Source: Arthrobacter sp. S39
GTDB taxonomy: Bacteria; Actinomycetota; Actinomycetes; Actinomycetales; Micrococcaceae
Length of the DNA: 64,000 nucleotides
Direction of reading: 5' to 3'
Assembly (NCBI RefSeq): GCF_004320525.1
Contig: NZ_SIHX01000010.1
Span: forward strand, 99,247 to 163,246
Shown: positions 34,873 to 42,081 of the stretch, in pieces
Position numbering within the stretch: position 1 is the stretch's first letter
How the letters are laid out: each line of letters starts with the position of its first letter
The notes under the pieces: model-generated
Seen by the model: only the letters and a program-made list of their open reading frames with translations
What the model was told of the DNA's origin: nothing
The model's database searches: none
Program-made: the position numbers and the translations under genes

Positions 34873-34878
34873 CGGCGC

Positions 34879-34920
34879 AAGAAGGACCGCATTCCCTCAC
34901 CAGGGACTGCGGTCCTTCTT
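34879..34920 (+). terminator. Strong rho-independent terminator
   Basis: A perfect 13-base stem (34879-34891 with 34908-34920) with a further inner TCCCT/AGGGA pairing ends in CTTCTT. It lies six bases after the tRNA-like fold and about 180 bases after the hydroxylase gene. It could terminate either. Confidence 0.75.
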
Positions 34921-35174
34921 GGGCCATCACTCATTCATTTGGCCCATGGTTGTGTTGACGGCATGACCTGGGCACGATTTCCCTGCCAGTCAGTGTTGAA
35001 CTCGACTGTAGAACCCCATGCGGTCTCCTCAGTCCGCTCCTTGCAGGAGTCGAAGGTCCGGTTTGACGAGGCGTGCTGCTGTCTTGGCCACGAGGGGTAC
35101 TCAGCCCATGAGCATGCCGGCCTGGACGGGTGAGAGCTGGGGCGTTCGTTCTACTTGAGCAGAATCGATCGGGT

Positions 35175-35488
35175 TCAGACTCGTGCTGCCAGCTCCCCGA
35201 GGGCCATTCGGGCTTCCAGTTCCCCTCGGCCAGTCAGTCGTCGGAATGCATCCTCCAGGTCGGCAACCATGTCGAAGGATGCGTCCACGGCCCTTAGCGA
35301 CTGCAGACCGCCTCAAACGGCGTGCAGCTGCCGGGCAACTCGAGTGGGATCGAGGTCGGGGTGCGAGTTGCCGTCGTCCTGTTGCTTCTTCACGAGCTGC
35401 GTGAAGGTCTCGATCGTGCGCGCGTAGTGTGCGCGGAAATATTCGTGCGCCTGGTGGTCCGGGTGGTCGGACTCCGCATGTAGGGCGA
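35175..35488 (-). pseudogene. TetR family regulator remnant (C-terminal domain, internal stop)
   Basis: The reverse strand reads HAESDHPDHQAHEYFRAHYA, then RTIETFTQLVKKQQDDG and HPDLDPTRVARQLHAV, then a TGA, then GLQSLRAVDASFDMV and an ending like RMALGELAARV. This is the effector domain of a TetR regulator with one nonsense codon. The DNA-binding half is missing. It abuts the Fic remnant at 35490. Confidence 0.75.
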
Positions 35489-35489
35489 C

Positions 35490-35665
35490 GTGCAGAACTG
35501 GATCGGCGGCAGCGACTACACGCAGCCCTGGACCGGCTCACCACTGCCGGGGTTATCTCCAAAGTCGGCCAGTCCAAACGAAACCAGGCATGGGCCGCCA
35601 CGGAAGTGCCCGTTGAAGTCGATCGGCTCAACCAACGCCTCGCCGACATCGCAAAAGCGGCATAG
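35490..35665 (+). pseudogene. Fic/DOC family remnant with large internal deletion
   Basis: The sequence VQNWIGGSDYT is the conserved mid-N-terminal motif of bacterial Fic proteins. It is joined within a few codons to the C-terminal winged-helix end (LDRLTTAGVISKVGQ, QAWAATEVPVEVDRLNQRLA) in another frame, stopping at 35665. The catalytic HPFxxGNGR core is deleted. A functional protein would be ~370 residues. Confidence 0.7.
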
Positions 35666-35690
35666 TCCTGCCGGACGTCCACCCGAACAG
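35644..35690 (+). repeat. 47-base repeat shared with 21138-21185
   Basis: This copy contains the last codons and stop of the Fic remnant plus 25 bases of flank. It matches the copy at 21 kb with three substitutions and one indel, linking two decayed loci about 14 kb apart. Confidence 0.7.
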
Positions 35691-35845
35691 GCCGGACAGA
35701 CCGATCACGCCGTCGTGGGAGGTCGGTACCGGCCCGAACCCCTGGGGAAATGTCAGCAAATGATCATGTCGAGGACACCCTGGGGCAACCTGGCAGCGAA
35801 ACAATCTTTGTAGAGGGGAGGCTTTACTACGGAGAAAGGATTGTC

Positions 35846-36163
35846 ATGGGAATTGGTGATCGCGTTGTTATTGGATCATGTTATGAACTGGGATCGGGTG
35901 ATGCCGTCGAGGCGTTCCACGAGAACATGTTGGTATATCGCGGGCCGGTCACGGACGTCGTCCCGGACCGTGGGCTGTTCTGGATTTTGGACACCTTGAC
36001 TGGTGGCAGACGTCTTGTCGACATGTCCGAACTCGAAGTCGTCCGCATTCCCTCGCCCATCGTTGAGCCATGGCTTGGGCTCTTCCTCCGGAAGGGCCAC
36101 GGATCAGCGGGTGTCCACTCCAGGCCATCATGCAACTGGCGCGAGGTGTCTGCACTGCCGTAG
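35846..36163 (+). CDS. Hypothetical protein, 105 residues
   Basis: I do not recognise this protein. I place the ATG at 35846, with AAAGGA five bases upstream. The first ~75 residues are well formed: GIGDRVVIGSCYELGSGDAV, then HENMLVYRGPVTDVVPDRG and DTLTGGRRLVDMSELEVVRI. They look like a small beta-rich domain that may bind a ligand or partner. The last ~30 residues are less regular and may not be native. It lies in the decayed zone between the Fic remnant and a methyltransferase. Confidence 0.5.
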   Translation: MGIGDRVVIGSCYELGSGDAVEAFHENMLVYRGPVTDVVPDRGLFWILDTLTGGRRLVDMSELEVVRIPSPIVEPWLGLFLRKGHGSAGVHSRPSCNWREVSALP

Positions 36164-36371
36164 CTGAACTCCATCTCGTGAACGCTTTAGGTGGCGACGC
36201 TCCAGCGAGTGCGCCCTTGCTGGCAGGAGTAGCGGACGACGTTCTGGCCCCCTTTGTCGAACTATCCAAGAGCCGGCGGATCCTACTGCCAGCCCTATAC
36301 GAGGGTGTAGGGGCCGAGGCAGTTCCACCCCGGTGTCCGATCCTGGGGACTTAGCGGTGTCGACCCCACCG

Positions 36372-36881
36372 TCACGGCCGCCACGGTGTGAGCCGGGGCC
36401 ACCAGCCCGGGACGTTGCGCCGGTAGTTAAGGTACTGCTCGCCGTACGTGCTGGTGAGGGTCGGTTCCTCGTAGCCTTTCACGAACGCGACGACGGTGGC
36501 GAGGGTGATCGCGGCGTAGAGCACGAGCAACCAGCTGCCGAACAGCAGTGCCTGGCCGAGGATGATGCTGAGCACGGCGAGGTACATCGGATTGCGCACG
36601 AAGCGGTAGGCACCCGTTACGACGAGAGTCTGGGTAGGAGCGACCGGAGCGGGCGTGCCGCGGTGCATGGCGAACAGCGCGAAGGCGTGCAGGAGGAAAG
36701 CCACCCCGGTAGCGATCGCCATCCAGCCGATCGGCACGAGGACCCAGGCCGCGCCACCCCAGCTGTGCCACCGCCAGCCGGAGATGAGCCACGGGACCAT
36801 GCCCGCGACGACGCCGGGCGCGAGGAAGAGGAAGACGATCGTCCCGATCCACGCGCGTACATGCGGAGCTGCCTGAGCCAT
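36372..36881 (-). CDS. Isoprenylcysteine carboxylmethyltransferase (ICMT/PEMT) family membrane protein
   Basis: This is a 169-residue integral membrane methyltransferase-like protein with four or five hydrophobic segments. The C-terminal signature is clear: TGAYRFVRNPMYLAVLSIILGQALL, then EEPTLTSTYGEQYLNYRRNVPGWWPRL. The family methylates lipids, isoprenoid cysteines or small thiols using SAM. I start at the ATG for MAQAAPH; the open frame extends to 36935. No strong ribosome binding site is visible and no operon partner is adjacent. Confidence 0.82.
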   Translation of the reverse strand: MAQAAPHVRAWIGTIVFLFLAPGVVAGMVPWLISGWRWHSWGGAAWVLVPIGWMAIATGVAFLLHAFALFAMHRGTPAPVAPTQTLVVTGAYRFVRNPMYLAVLSIILGQALLFGSWLLVLYAAITLATVVAFVKGYEEPTLTSTYGEQYLNYRRNVPGWWPRLTPWRP

Positions 36882-37011
36882 GTCCGTCAGGCTAACCCTG
36901 TTCCTCCAAGCGCGCGAGACTCCTCGTCCGTGCACCGGGCGACATGGCGTGTCCGGTTCTGGCCCGTGGTTGCCGGAATTCCCCAGTCAGGATGGCTGCG
37001 GATGGGGGCTT

Positions 37012-37155
37012 TCATCGTTCCACGACGGCGGCGAGGAGGTTCTCGCTGCCGTCCTCGAGCAAGATGGTGTGGGCACCGCAGGGGCAGCGCGAGTAAGTGA
37101 CAGTTCCGGTTGATGTGGGGTGCCGGGAGACGGCTTGCCAGGTATGTTCGTGCAT
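37012..37155 (-). CDS. Small CPCG-motif protein, 47 residues
   Basis: This is a short ORF on the reverse strand, from the ATG at 37155. It reads HTWQAVSRHPTSTGTVTYSR followed by CPCGAHTILLEDG, with Cys24 and Cys26. The layout (W...S.H.TS.G.V.Y.RC.CGA) recalls small actinobacterial proteins found beside sugar-nucleotide or regulator genes, but the function is unknown. One Cys pair plus His could bind a metal. It diverges from the CGNR gene, whose start lies 25 bases away. Confidence 0.5.
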   Translation of the reverse strand: MHEHTWQAVSRHPTSTGTVTYSRCPCGAHTILLEDGSENLLAAVVER

Positions 37156-37180
37156 AAACCCAGCATCCGGTAATGGGTTG

Positions 37181-37744
37181 ATGCCATTCAACCATTACAC
37201 TCTGGGTATGGGATACAGCCATGAAAATCAGGTCGGAGCCCAACTGGCCGCTGCCCTGGTAAACGCGCAGGCAGGAGACGACCTGGAGGCTGTGCTGCGG
37301 GATTTCAGCATTCGGGAACCGCGGCTGGACGCTGCCGCGGAGCAGGGCCTGCGTGGTTGGGCAGTCGAACTGGTGTCGGCCTTCGCGGCCCAAGCCGTTG
37401 ATGAGCGATGCCGCTCCATCAACGCGCTCCTTGATCGCTCCGCGGGGAAGATTTCGCTGACGACACATGACGATTCCCGGCCCCATCTGCATCTCTTCCC
37501 CGAGGGGGACGACATCCTGTCCCGGGTCAAGGCAGTCACGGCCGGCGGCCTGGCACTGTTCATCGCCTGGAGCGGCGGGATCCGGATCGGCACCTGCGCC
37601 CGGCCGGCCTGCGTCAGGGCGTTCATCGACAACTCAAAAGCCGGGAGGCAGCGCTACTGCAGCGCCCGCTGCGGAAACACCGACGCAGTCGCCCGGCACC
37701 GGCAAGCCGCCAGCATGCCCTCCCGGAACGCAGCCAGAGCGTGA
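37181..37744 (+). CDS. CGNR zinc finger domain protein
   Basis: This is a 187-residue protein whose C-terminus is a CGNR zinc finger (CARPACVRAFIDNSKAGRQRYCSARCGNTDAVARHR in two parts, with C-X4-C and C-X3-C ligands). The N-terminal ABATE-type domain spans most of the rest (GAQLAAALVN at its start). Such proteins are thought to be stress-linked transcriptional regulators binding DNA through the finger. I use the ATG at 37181, where family similarity begins; the frame extends upstream to 37097. Confidence 0.85.
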   Translation: MPFNHYTLGMGYSHENQVGAQLAAALVNAQAGDDLEAVLRDFSIREPRLDAAAEQGLRGWAVELVSAFAAQAVDERCRSINALLDRSAGKISLTTHDDSRPHLHLFPEGDDILSRVKAVTAGGLALFIAWSGGIRIGTCARPACVRAFIDNSKAGRQRYCSARCGNTDAVARHRQAASMPSRNAARA

Positions 37745-37774
37745 AATTCACCGCAGCTTATGCGGGAGACTGGG

Positions 37775-37990
37775 CTATTCGCGGCGTTCGCGGGTCTGGC
37801 CGAAGGGGACGTCGCGGCTGACCGCGACGGTGTAGCTGGTATAGCCGTGTTGGGTGACCAGGATTCCGTGGCGGCGTTCCTGCATGGCGTGTTCGCGGGC
37901 CATTTCCACGGCGGTGTTGAGGTCATTTTCAACGGTGTGGGGGTCGTAGGCGGTGATTTCCAGGACGAGGTCAGAGTGGCGCTTGATCAT
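37775..37990 (-). CDS. Small conserved protein with GILVT...DVPFG core (paralogue of 6822-7031)
   Basis: This is a 71-residue acidic/basic protein of unknown function. The ATG has AAAGAG six bases upstream. HGILVTQHGYTSYTVAVSR then DVPFGQTRE matches the second half of the protein at 6822-7031. The N-terminal half contains a predicted helix with heptad character (VENDLNTAVEMAREHAMQ). It is convergent with the CGNR gene. Two copies in one 64 kb window suggest a lineage-specific family. Confidence 0.6.
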   Translation of the reverse strand: MIKRHSDLVLEITAYDPHTVENDLNTAVEMAREHAMQERRHGILVTQHGYTSYTVAVSRDVPFGQTRERRE

Positions 37991-38363
37991 CGTGGTCTCT
38001 TTCTCGGGGGAGTAATTGCCTGAAGGCTGGGCAGCCGCGCTCCTGGGCGGGAAATCCGGGGGAGGCTGAAGGCTGTGGTTCGAGAGGGGTGCCCGGCATG
38101 GTTCGATGGGGCGGTGGCCGGAGAGTGCCGGCGGTCTGGATCGGCGGAAGAATTCCTGCGGATCTGTAGCCAGTGTGGAGGATAACTGGCCCCGTGCGCA
38201 AGACGAATCACGGAAAATGTTGAATGCATGAGGCTAGCCAGTAACCGCCAATGCGTCGATCTCGACGAGCATGACCTCGTGGGGGGATCCACAAAAACGG
38301 TGGCGCGGCTGGGAAACGCCCTGCTGGGAACGGTCTCCTTCGGTTGGTTCCGCCAAGGGGGTA
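37991..38363. other. Intergenic stretch with a RidA remnant
   Basis: Except for the RidA tail at 38234-38303 and the leader of the small protein at 37990, I see no supportable gene in these 373 bases; the short frames are mutually overlapping shadows. Confidence 0.5.
38234..38303 (-). pseudogene. RidA family remnant (C-terminal tail)
   Basis: The reverse strand ends with HEVMLVEIDALAVTG and a stop; RATVFVDPP precedes it in another frame. Together they resemble the last ~25 residues of a RidA (YjgF) deaminase. The rest of the gene is absent. It lies just downstream of the PucR-type regulator. Confidence 0.55.
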
Positions 38364-40235
38364 TCAGGCGCTGGTATTGCCCTGCCTGTGCCTGGTTTCG
38401 ATGACGTCGTGGACTTCGAGGGCCGTCGAGATCCGTGTGAGGTCGGCAACGCGTGAAAGGTCCAGTGCGAGCAGAGCCTCGATCTGTCGGCGGGCTTCGA
38501 CGACGGCGTCTTCCTGGATATGCAGCTGCTCAGCGGTCTTCCCCGCGCTGAGATTATTGTTTAGGAGAGCTGACAGGGTCGGCAGGAGCGAAGGGCCTTG
38601 GGCTGGGTCGTAGCATCGCAACGGCCCAAGCACGTCGTCCGCGTAGCGGTTCAAAGCGGATACGTCCGGGAGCTGAAGCAGGAGTCCAGTCAAGCCCAGG
38701 TCGCTCAGCACAATGGTCCCGGGGGGACTCTTGCGAAGGGCTGCCAGCTCAACAGCTCCGCGGGCAGTTGCAAAAGCTGCCGGATAGTCGGCGATGTTTG
38801 TGGCCGGTCCCGTCACGGCAACGTACGCGGCATCCGTGCTTTGGCCGTGTCCTGAAGGGATCCGCCTGACTTTGTCGGCGATGCCACGCATTTGGTCGAT
38901 CCGCGTGGTTGGGACCATCGGCCAGAGGGCAACAACGAACCCACCGTAAGGTCCAAGCAGCGGCTTTGGTGAAATTTGCCATGCCACTTGTGCGAACTTG
39001 GCGGTAAGCCAGTGCGGCAGGGTACGTTCGGTGCGGGGGTCAAACCGGACTGCGATGACTGCGTGGGGCAGTGACAGGCCGTGGCCGAGCCGTTCGGCTT
39101 CGGCCAGGAGCGCTGTGGCTTCGTGTACTCTGCCTGACAGGAGCGCAGAGAGAATCTCGCCAGTGTCCCGCCACTCTGTCTGGGTTGCTGTCCGGGTCCG
39201 GAGGAGCTCCAAAGCCAGTGGCGCCGCGGCCCTTTCCAGCGCCTGGCGGTCCAGCGGTCTGAGCTCGGAGATTGTCCCGCTCGTCCAGATCCACGCGATG
39301 ACCTTGTCCTTGATCATTACCGGGACGCGGACAAAGGTCCCGGTCCCTGTTGTATCCGGAAGGTTCACCTCGGCCAGCAACCCGGCACTGCCCGCGGACA
39401 TAACATCGGGCAGTGGGAGGTCAGCGGCGTTTGCGAGGAGGGCAACCGGGAGCGATGCGCCATCACCTTCGGTGTTGTAGAGGACGGTCCCGTTGGTCTC
39501 GCACACGGCGACGGGACGATCCAGGATCTCTGTCAGGGCTCCGCCAAGGGCCCTGACCCCGCCTCCTTCGAGCGTCAGGGCTGTCAACCGCTCGTGGATC
39601 GCTTCGGTTTGCCTTTGCAGTTCGTACTGCTCCTCAAGCGACTCGTTCAGCCCGTTGAGGACCGTGATCCGCTCCGCCTGTTCGGAGCGCAGGCGGCTGG
39701 TGGTGATAGCCAGGGCGGCCTGGCCTGCCAACATCAACAGGCGCGATTCTTCTTCCTTAGTGAAGTGATGGGTTGAACGGGTGTAGCAGTTGAGAGTTCC
39801 GAGTGTTTCATCGGCTGAGTTCAGAGGCACAGAGATCATGGAGTTAAAACCTTGGTCTTTTGCCGCATCCCTCCACACGAGCATCGCCGGATGGTTTCCG
39901 AAATCCTCGATCTGCACGGGGACTCCCATGGTGAATGCCTGGACCGACGGCGTGGGAGTGTGAACGCCATGAAGCCGGATCGGGTGCGTTGCGTTGATTT
40001 CCCGGATGTAGTCGGCGGAGAGGCCGTACGAGCCTTCGATCATCAGGACTTGCGACGCCGCGTCCGGCATGGTGATCGCGCAGAACTCATAGGACATCAA
40101 TTTGCTCGCGGTCCTGGCGATCAGGTCCAACAGCTCGCCGAGCGAAACGCCGCGGTTGACTGCCGCACCGACATCGGCCAGCGCCTTCAGCCATCCTTGA
40201 AGGTGCTCGGCCATACGGTCAGGGCCCATTTTCAC
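38364..40235 (-). CDS. GAF-domain PucR/CdaR-type transcriptional regulator
   Basis: This is a 623-residue regulator. Residues ~20-185 form a GAF domain (LLDLIARTASKLMSYEFCAI, later GFNSMISVPL). A coiled-coil linker follows (LNESLEEQYELQRQTEAIHER), then a PucR-like middle region with a sugar-diacid-recognition-like segment. The C-terminal helix-turn-helix is LLPTLSALLNNNLSAGKTAEQLHIQEDAV. GAF ligands are often small aromatics or nucleotides. The GTG at 40235 is the likely start, with an ATG two codons later. The target may be a gene lost with the adjacent RidA remnant. Confidence 0.85.
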   Translation of the reverse strand: MKMGPDRMAEHLQGWLKALADVGAAVNRGVSLGELLDLIARTASKLMSYEFCAITMPDAASQVLMIEGSYGLSADYIREINATHPIRLHGVHTPTPSVQAFTMGVPVQIEDFGNHPAMLVWRDAAKDQGFNSMISVPLNSADETLGTLNCYTRSTHHFTKEEESRLLMLAGQAALAITTSRLRSEQAERITVLNGLNESLEEQYELQRQTEAIHERLTALTLEGGGVRALGGALTEILDRPVAVCETNGTVLYNTEGDGASLPVALLANAADLPLPDVMSAGSAGLLAEVNLPDTTGTGTFVRVPVMIKDKVIAWIWTSGTISELRPLDRQALERAAAPLALELLRTRTATQTEWRDTGEILSALLSGRVHEATALLAEAERLGHGLSLPHAVIAVRFDPRTERTLPHWLTAKFAQVAWQISPKPLLGPYGGFVVALWPMVPTTRIDQMRGIADKVRRIPSGHGQSTDAAYVAVTGPATNIADYPAAFATARGAVELAALRKSPPGTIVLSDLGLTGLLLQLPDVSALNRYADDVLGPLRCYDPAQGPSLLPTLSALLNNNLSAGKTAEQLHIQEDAVVEARRQIEALLALDLSRVADLTRISTALEVHDVIETRHRQGNTSA

Positions 40236-40358
40236 ACTTAGAGTTTTTCACGGATTCCCTGAACGGGCGAGAGACTTTTCACCCCCGGGATTGCGTTCAA
40301 AATCCGGTCGGATGGCCTCACGTTATCGTTGGACCAACACATCTGATCAGGAGGACGT

Positions 40359-40823
40359 ATGCCCTACGTTGTTGACTTCAAGGACGTTTCCACTGTCGGC
40401 CTGGAGTCGTCGCCGGTCGCCGAGGCGCTTGCCGGGTTGCGCGCCAACGAGGGCCGCTACTACCGCACCAAGTACGACCACGAATTCACCGTTAGCCCTG
40501 CAAACGAGGTTCCGGAGGTGGTGGACCGGGTGAACCGCATCCTCAAGGAGGAGCGCGAGATTGTCATCGGCTCCCGCCCGCTCGAGGCGACTGCCTTTGA
40601 AGTCGATGGGTTGCGGATGGATTATGTGTTCTTCGAGTCCGGGCTGTCGGTCAACGTCATGTACAGCATCGACGACGGCGGGAAGCGGGCGGTCGGTTTC
40701 AAGCTGGCCGAAGGCATGGAGATTCCGGAGGAACTGGCGTCCCGTTTCAAGTTTGCCCGCCAGAAGTCGAAGCTGGCCGGCGTGATCCGCGGCTCCTACT
40801 TCGTGATCAAAGGCGTGTACTGA
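40359..40823 (+). CDS. Conserved hypothetical protein, 154 residues
   Basis: I do not recognise a functional family with confidence. Similar actinobacterial proteins are sometimes labelled phage tail protein, which the sequence does not support. It is soluble, mixed alpha/beta, with FKDVSTVGLESSPVAEAL and RTKYDHEFTVSPANEVPEV near the start and FARQKSKLAGVIRGSYFVIK at the end. GGAGG lies six bases upstream of the ATG. It is monocistronic, just upstream of the LacI gene's promoter. Confidence 0.7.
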   Translation: MPYVVDFKDVSTVGLESSPVAEALAGLRANEGRYYRTKYDHEFTVSPANEVPEVVDRVNRILKEEREIVIGSRPLEATAFEVDGLRMDYVFFESGLSVNVMYSIDDGGKRAVGFKLAEGMEIPEELASRFKFARQKSKLAGVIRGSYFVIKGVY

Positions 40824-40857
40824 CCGGCCCTCACGGAACTCAACGACAAAAAGAGCC

Positions 40858-40886
40858 TTGAAGGCCCCAGTGACTTATGTCATACT
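40858..40886 (+). promoter_or_regulatory. Promoter of the LacI-type regulator
   Basis: TTGAAG (40858-40863), 17 bases, CATACT (40881-40886). The large palindrome at 40892-40918 begins six bases after the -10, covering the expected transcription start, which points to autorepression. Confidence 0.6.
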
Positions 40887-40891
40887 GTTCC

Positions 40892-40918
40892 TCGATACGC
40901 ATCGACGATGCGTATCGA
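40892..40918. promoter_or_regulatory. LacI-type double operator upstream of the regulator
   Basis: Thirteen-base arms (TCGATACGCATCG and its exact complement) flank a single A at 40905. Each arm is itself almost a palindrome of the TCGAT-N4-ATCGA type, so two LacI-family dimers could bind in tandem. A related site lies at 42024-42050. Confidence 0.8.
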
Positions 40919-40963
40919 TGATTCGCAGAGACCACCCAGCAGAGAGCACAAGGAGGCCAAGCA

Positions 40964-41986
40964 ATGCCCACCAGCAAGGATGTTGCCCAGGCCGCCGGTG
41001 TTGCCCAAAGCACCGTGTCCTATGTCCTGAGTGGCAAGCGGCCGATTTCTGAAAAGACCCGGAAAAAGGTCGAGGATGCTATCGAGCACCTGACCTACCA
41101 GCCCAACGCCGGGGCCCGCGCGCTCGCCAGCCGCAGGACCCGCGTCATCGGGTTGGTCATTCCGTTCATACCCGAGCTGCACATGGCCTCGATCATGGAA
41201 TTCGTCTCGGTGATCGCCAATACCGCCCGCCGCTACGACCACGACATCCTGCTGGTCACCGAGGACGAGGGCGCAGCTGGCCTGCAGCGCGTGGTCGGCC
41301 AGCAGATCTGCGACGGACTGATCCTCATGCAGGTGGAGGGCGACGACGAGCGGCTCCCCGTGGTCCGGAGCCTCAAGGTCCCGGTGGTCCTGATTGGCAT
41401 CCCCCACGATCCTTCCGGCCTGGTCTGCATCGATGCCGACTTTGAAATGGCCGGAAAACAGTGCGTCCAGGACCTCGCCGCGGCAGGGCATGACGTGATC
41501 TGCGTCCTCGATTGGCAGCGCGAGGTAGTGGACCGGCACGTTAACTACGTGGAACGCTTTAGGTCCGGCACCAACCAGGCCGCCGAGAGCATCGGCGTCA
41601 AAATGCTTCACCTGCCGGGCGGCACGGACCGTGACGTCATTGCTGATTCCGTGGACAAGGCCTTGGCCGAAACCACCGGAACGCCGGCGTTCATTGCCCC
41701 TGACGGCACCGTTCAGGACGTTCTGCGGCGGGTACTGTCCAGCCGCGGCCTGACTCCGGGCAAAGACGTGTCGGTGATCGGCAGCGCCTCTCCCACGCTT
41801 GCCGAGCTGCAGCCCATTCCGCTTTCCACCATCGACCTCCGTCCGGCCGAAGTCTCGCGCCGCGCGGTAAAGATTATTTGCGACCTCCTCGAAGCCGACT
41901 CGCAGGGACCAACCGAATCCCTGGAGTTGGTGCCCACGGTCATCACTCACCGTTCCAGCACGCTCCGCCCACCCCGCGGCAGCTGA
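40964..41986 (+). CDS. LacI family transcriptional regulator
   Basis: This is a 340-residue regulator with an N-terminal LacI helix-turn-helix (TSKDVAQAAGVAQSTVSYVL), the hinge helix (PNAGARALASRRTRVIGLV) and a periplasmic-binding-protein-like effector domain. AGGAGG precedes the ATG. Tandem TCGAT/ATCGA operators lie upstream of itself and of the following ABC transporter, so it likely represses both until a sugar or derivative binds. It is divergent in style but co-directional with the transport operon it controls. Confidence 0.93.
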   Translation: MPTSKDVAQAAGVAQSTVSYVLSGKRPISEKTRKKVEDAIEHLTYQPNAGARALASRRTRVIGLVIPFIPELHMASIMEFVSVIANTARRYDHDILLVTEDEGAAGLQRVVGQQICDGLILMQVEGDDERLPVVRSLKVPVVLIGIPHDPSGLVCIDADFEMAGKQCVQDLAAAGHDVICVLDWQREVVDRHVNYVERFRSGTNQAAESIGVKMLHLPGGTDRDVIADSVDKALAETTGTPAFIAPDGTVQDVLRRVLSSRGLTPGKDVSVIGSASPTLAELQPIPLSTIDLRPAEVSRRAVKIICDLLEADSQGPTESLELVPTVITHRSSTLRPPRGS

Positions 41987-42023
41987 ACCCCCAGCGCCCC
42001 CGATCCAAACCCGATTCCAGTCA

Positions 42024-42050
42024 TCGATCCGCATCGTCGATACGCATCGA
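42024..42050. promoter_or_regulatory. LacI-type double operator upstream of the ABC operon
   Basis: TCGATCCGCATCG, a single T, then CGATACGCATCGA. Each half is a near-palindromic TCGAT-N4-ATCGA element like those at 40892-40918; the second half is in direct rather than inverted orientation. It ends 31 bases before the binding-protein ATG. Confidence 0.7.
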
Positions 42051-42081
42051 CATATCGATACCCACAACAAAGGAACAGACA

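Noticed and set aside
35101..35682. 193-codon reverse ORF spanning the Fic/TetR remnants
   Set aside because: The TetR homology is in a different reverse frame with a stop; this frame is Arg/Ser-rich shadow sequence.
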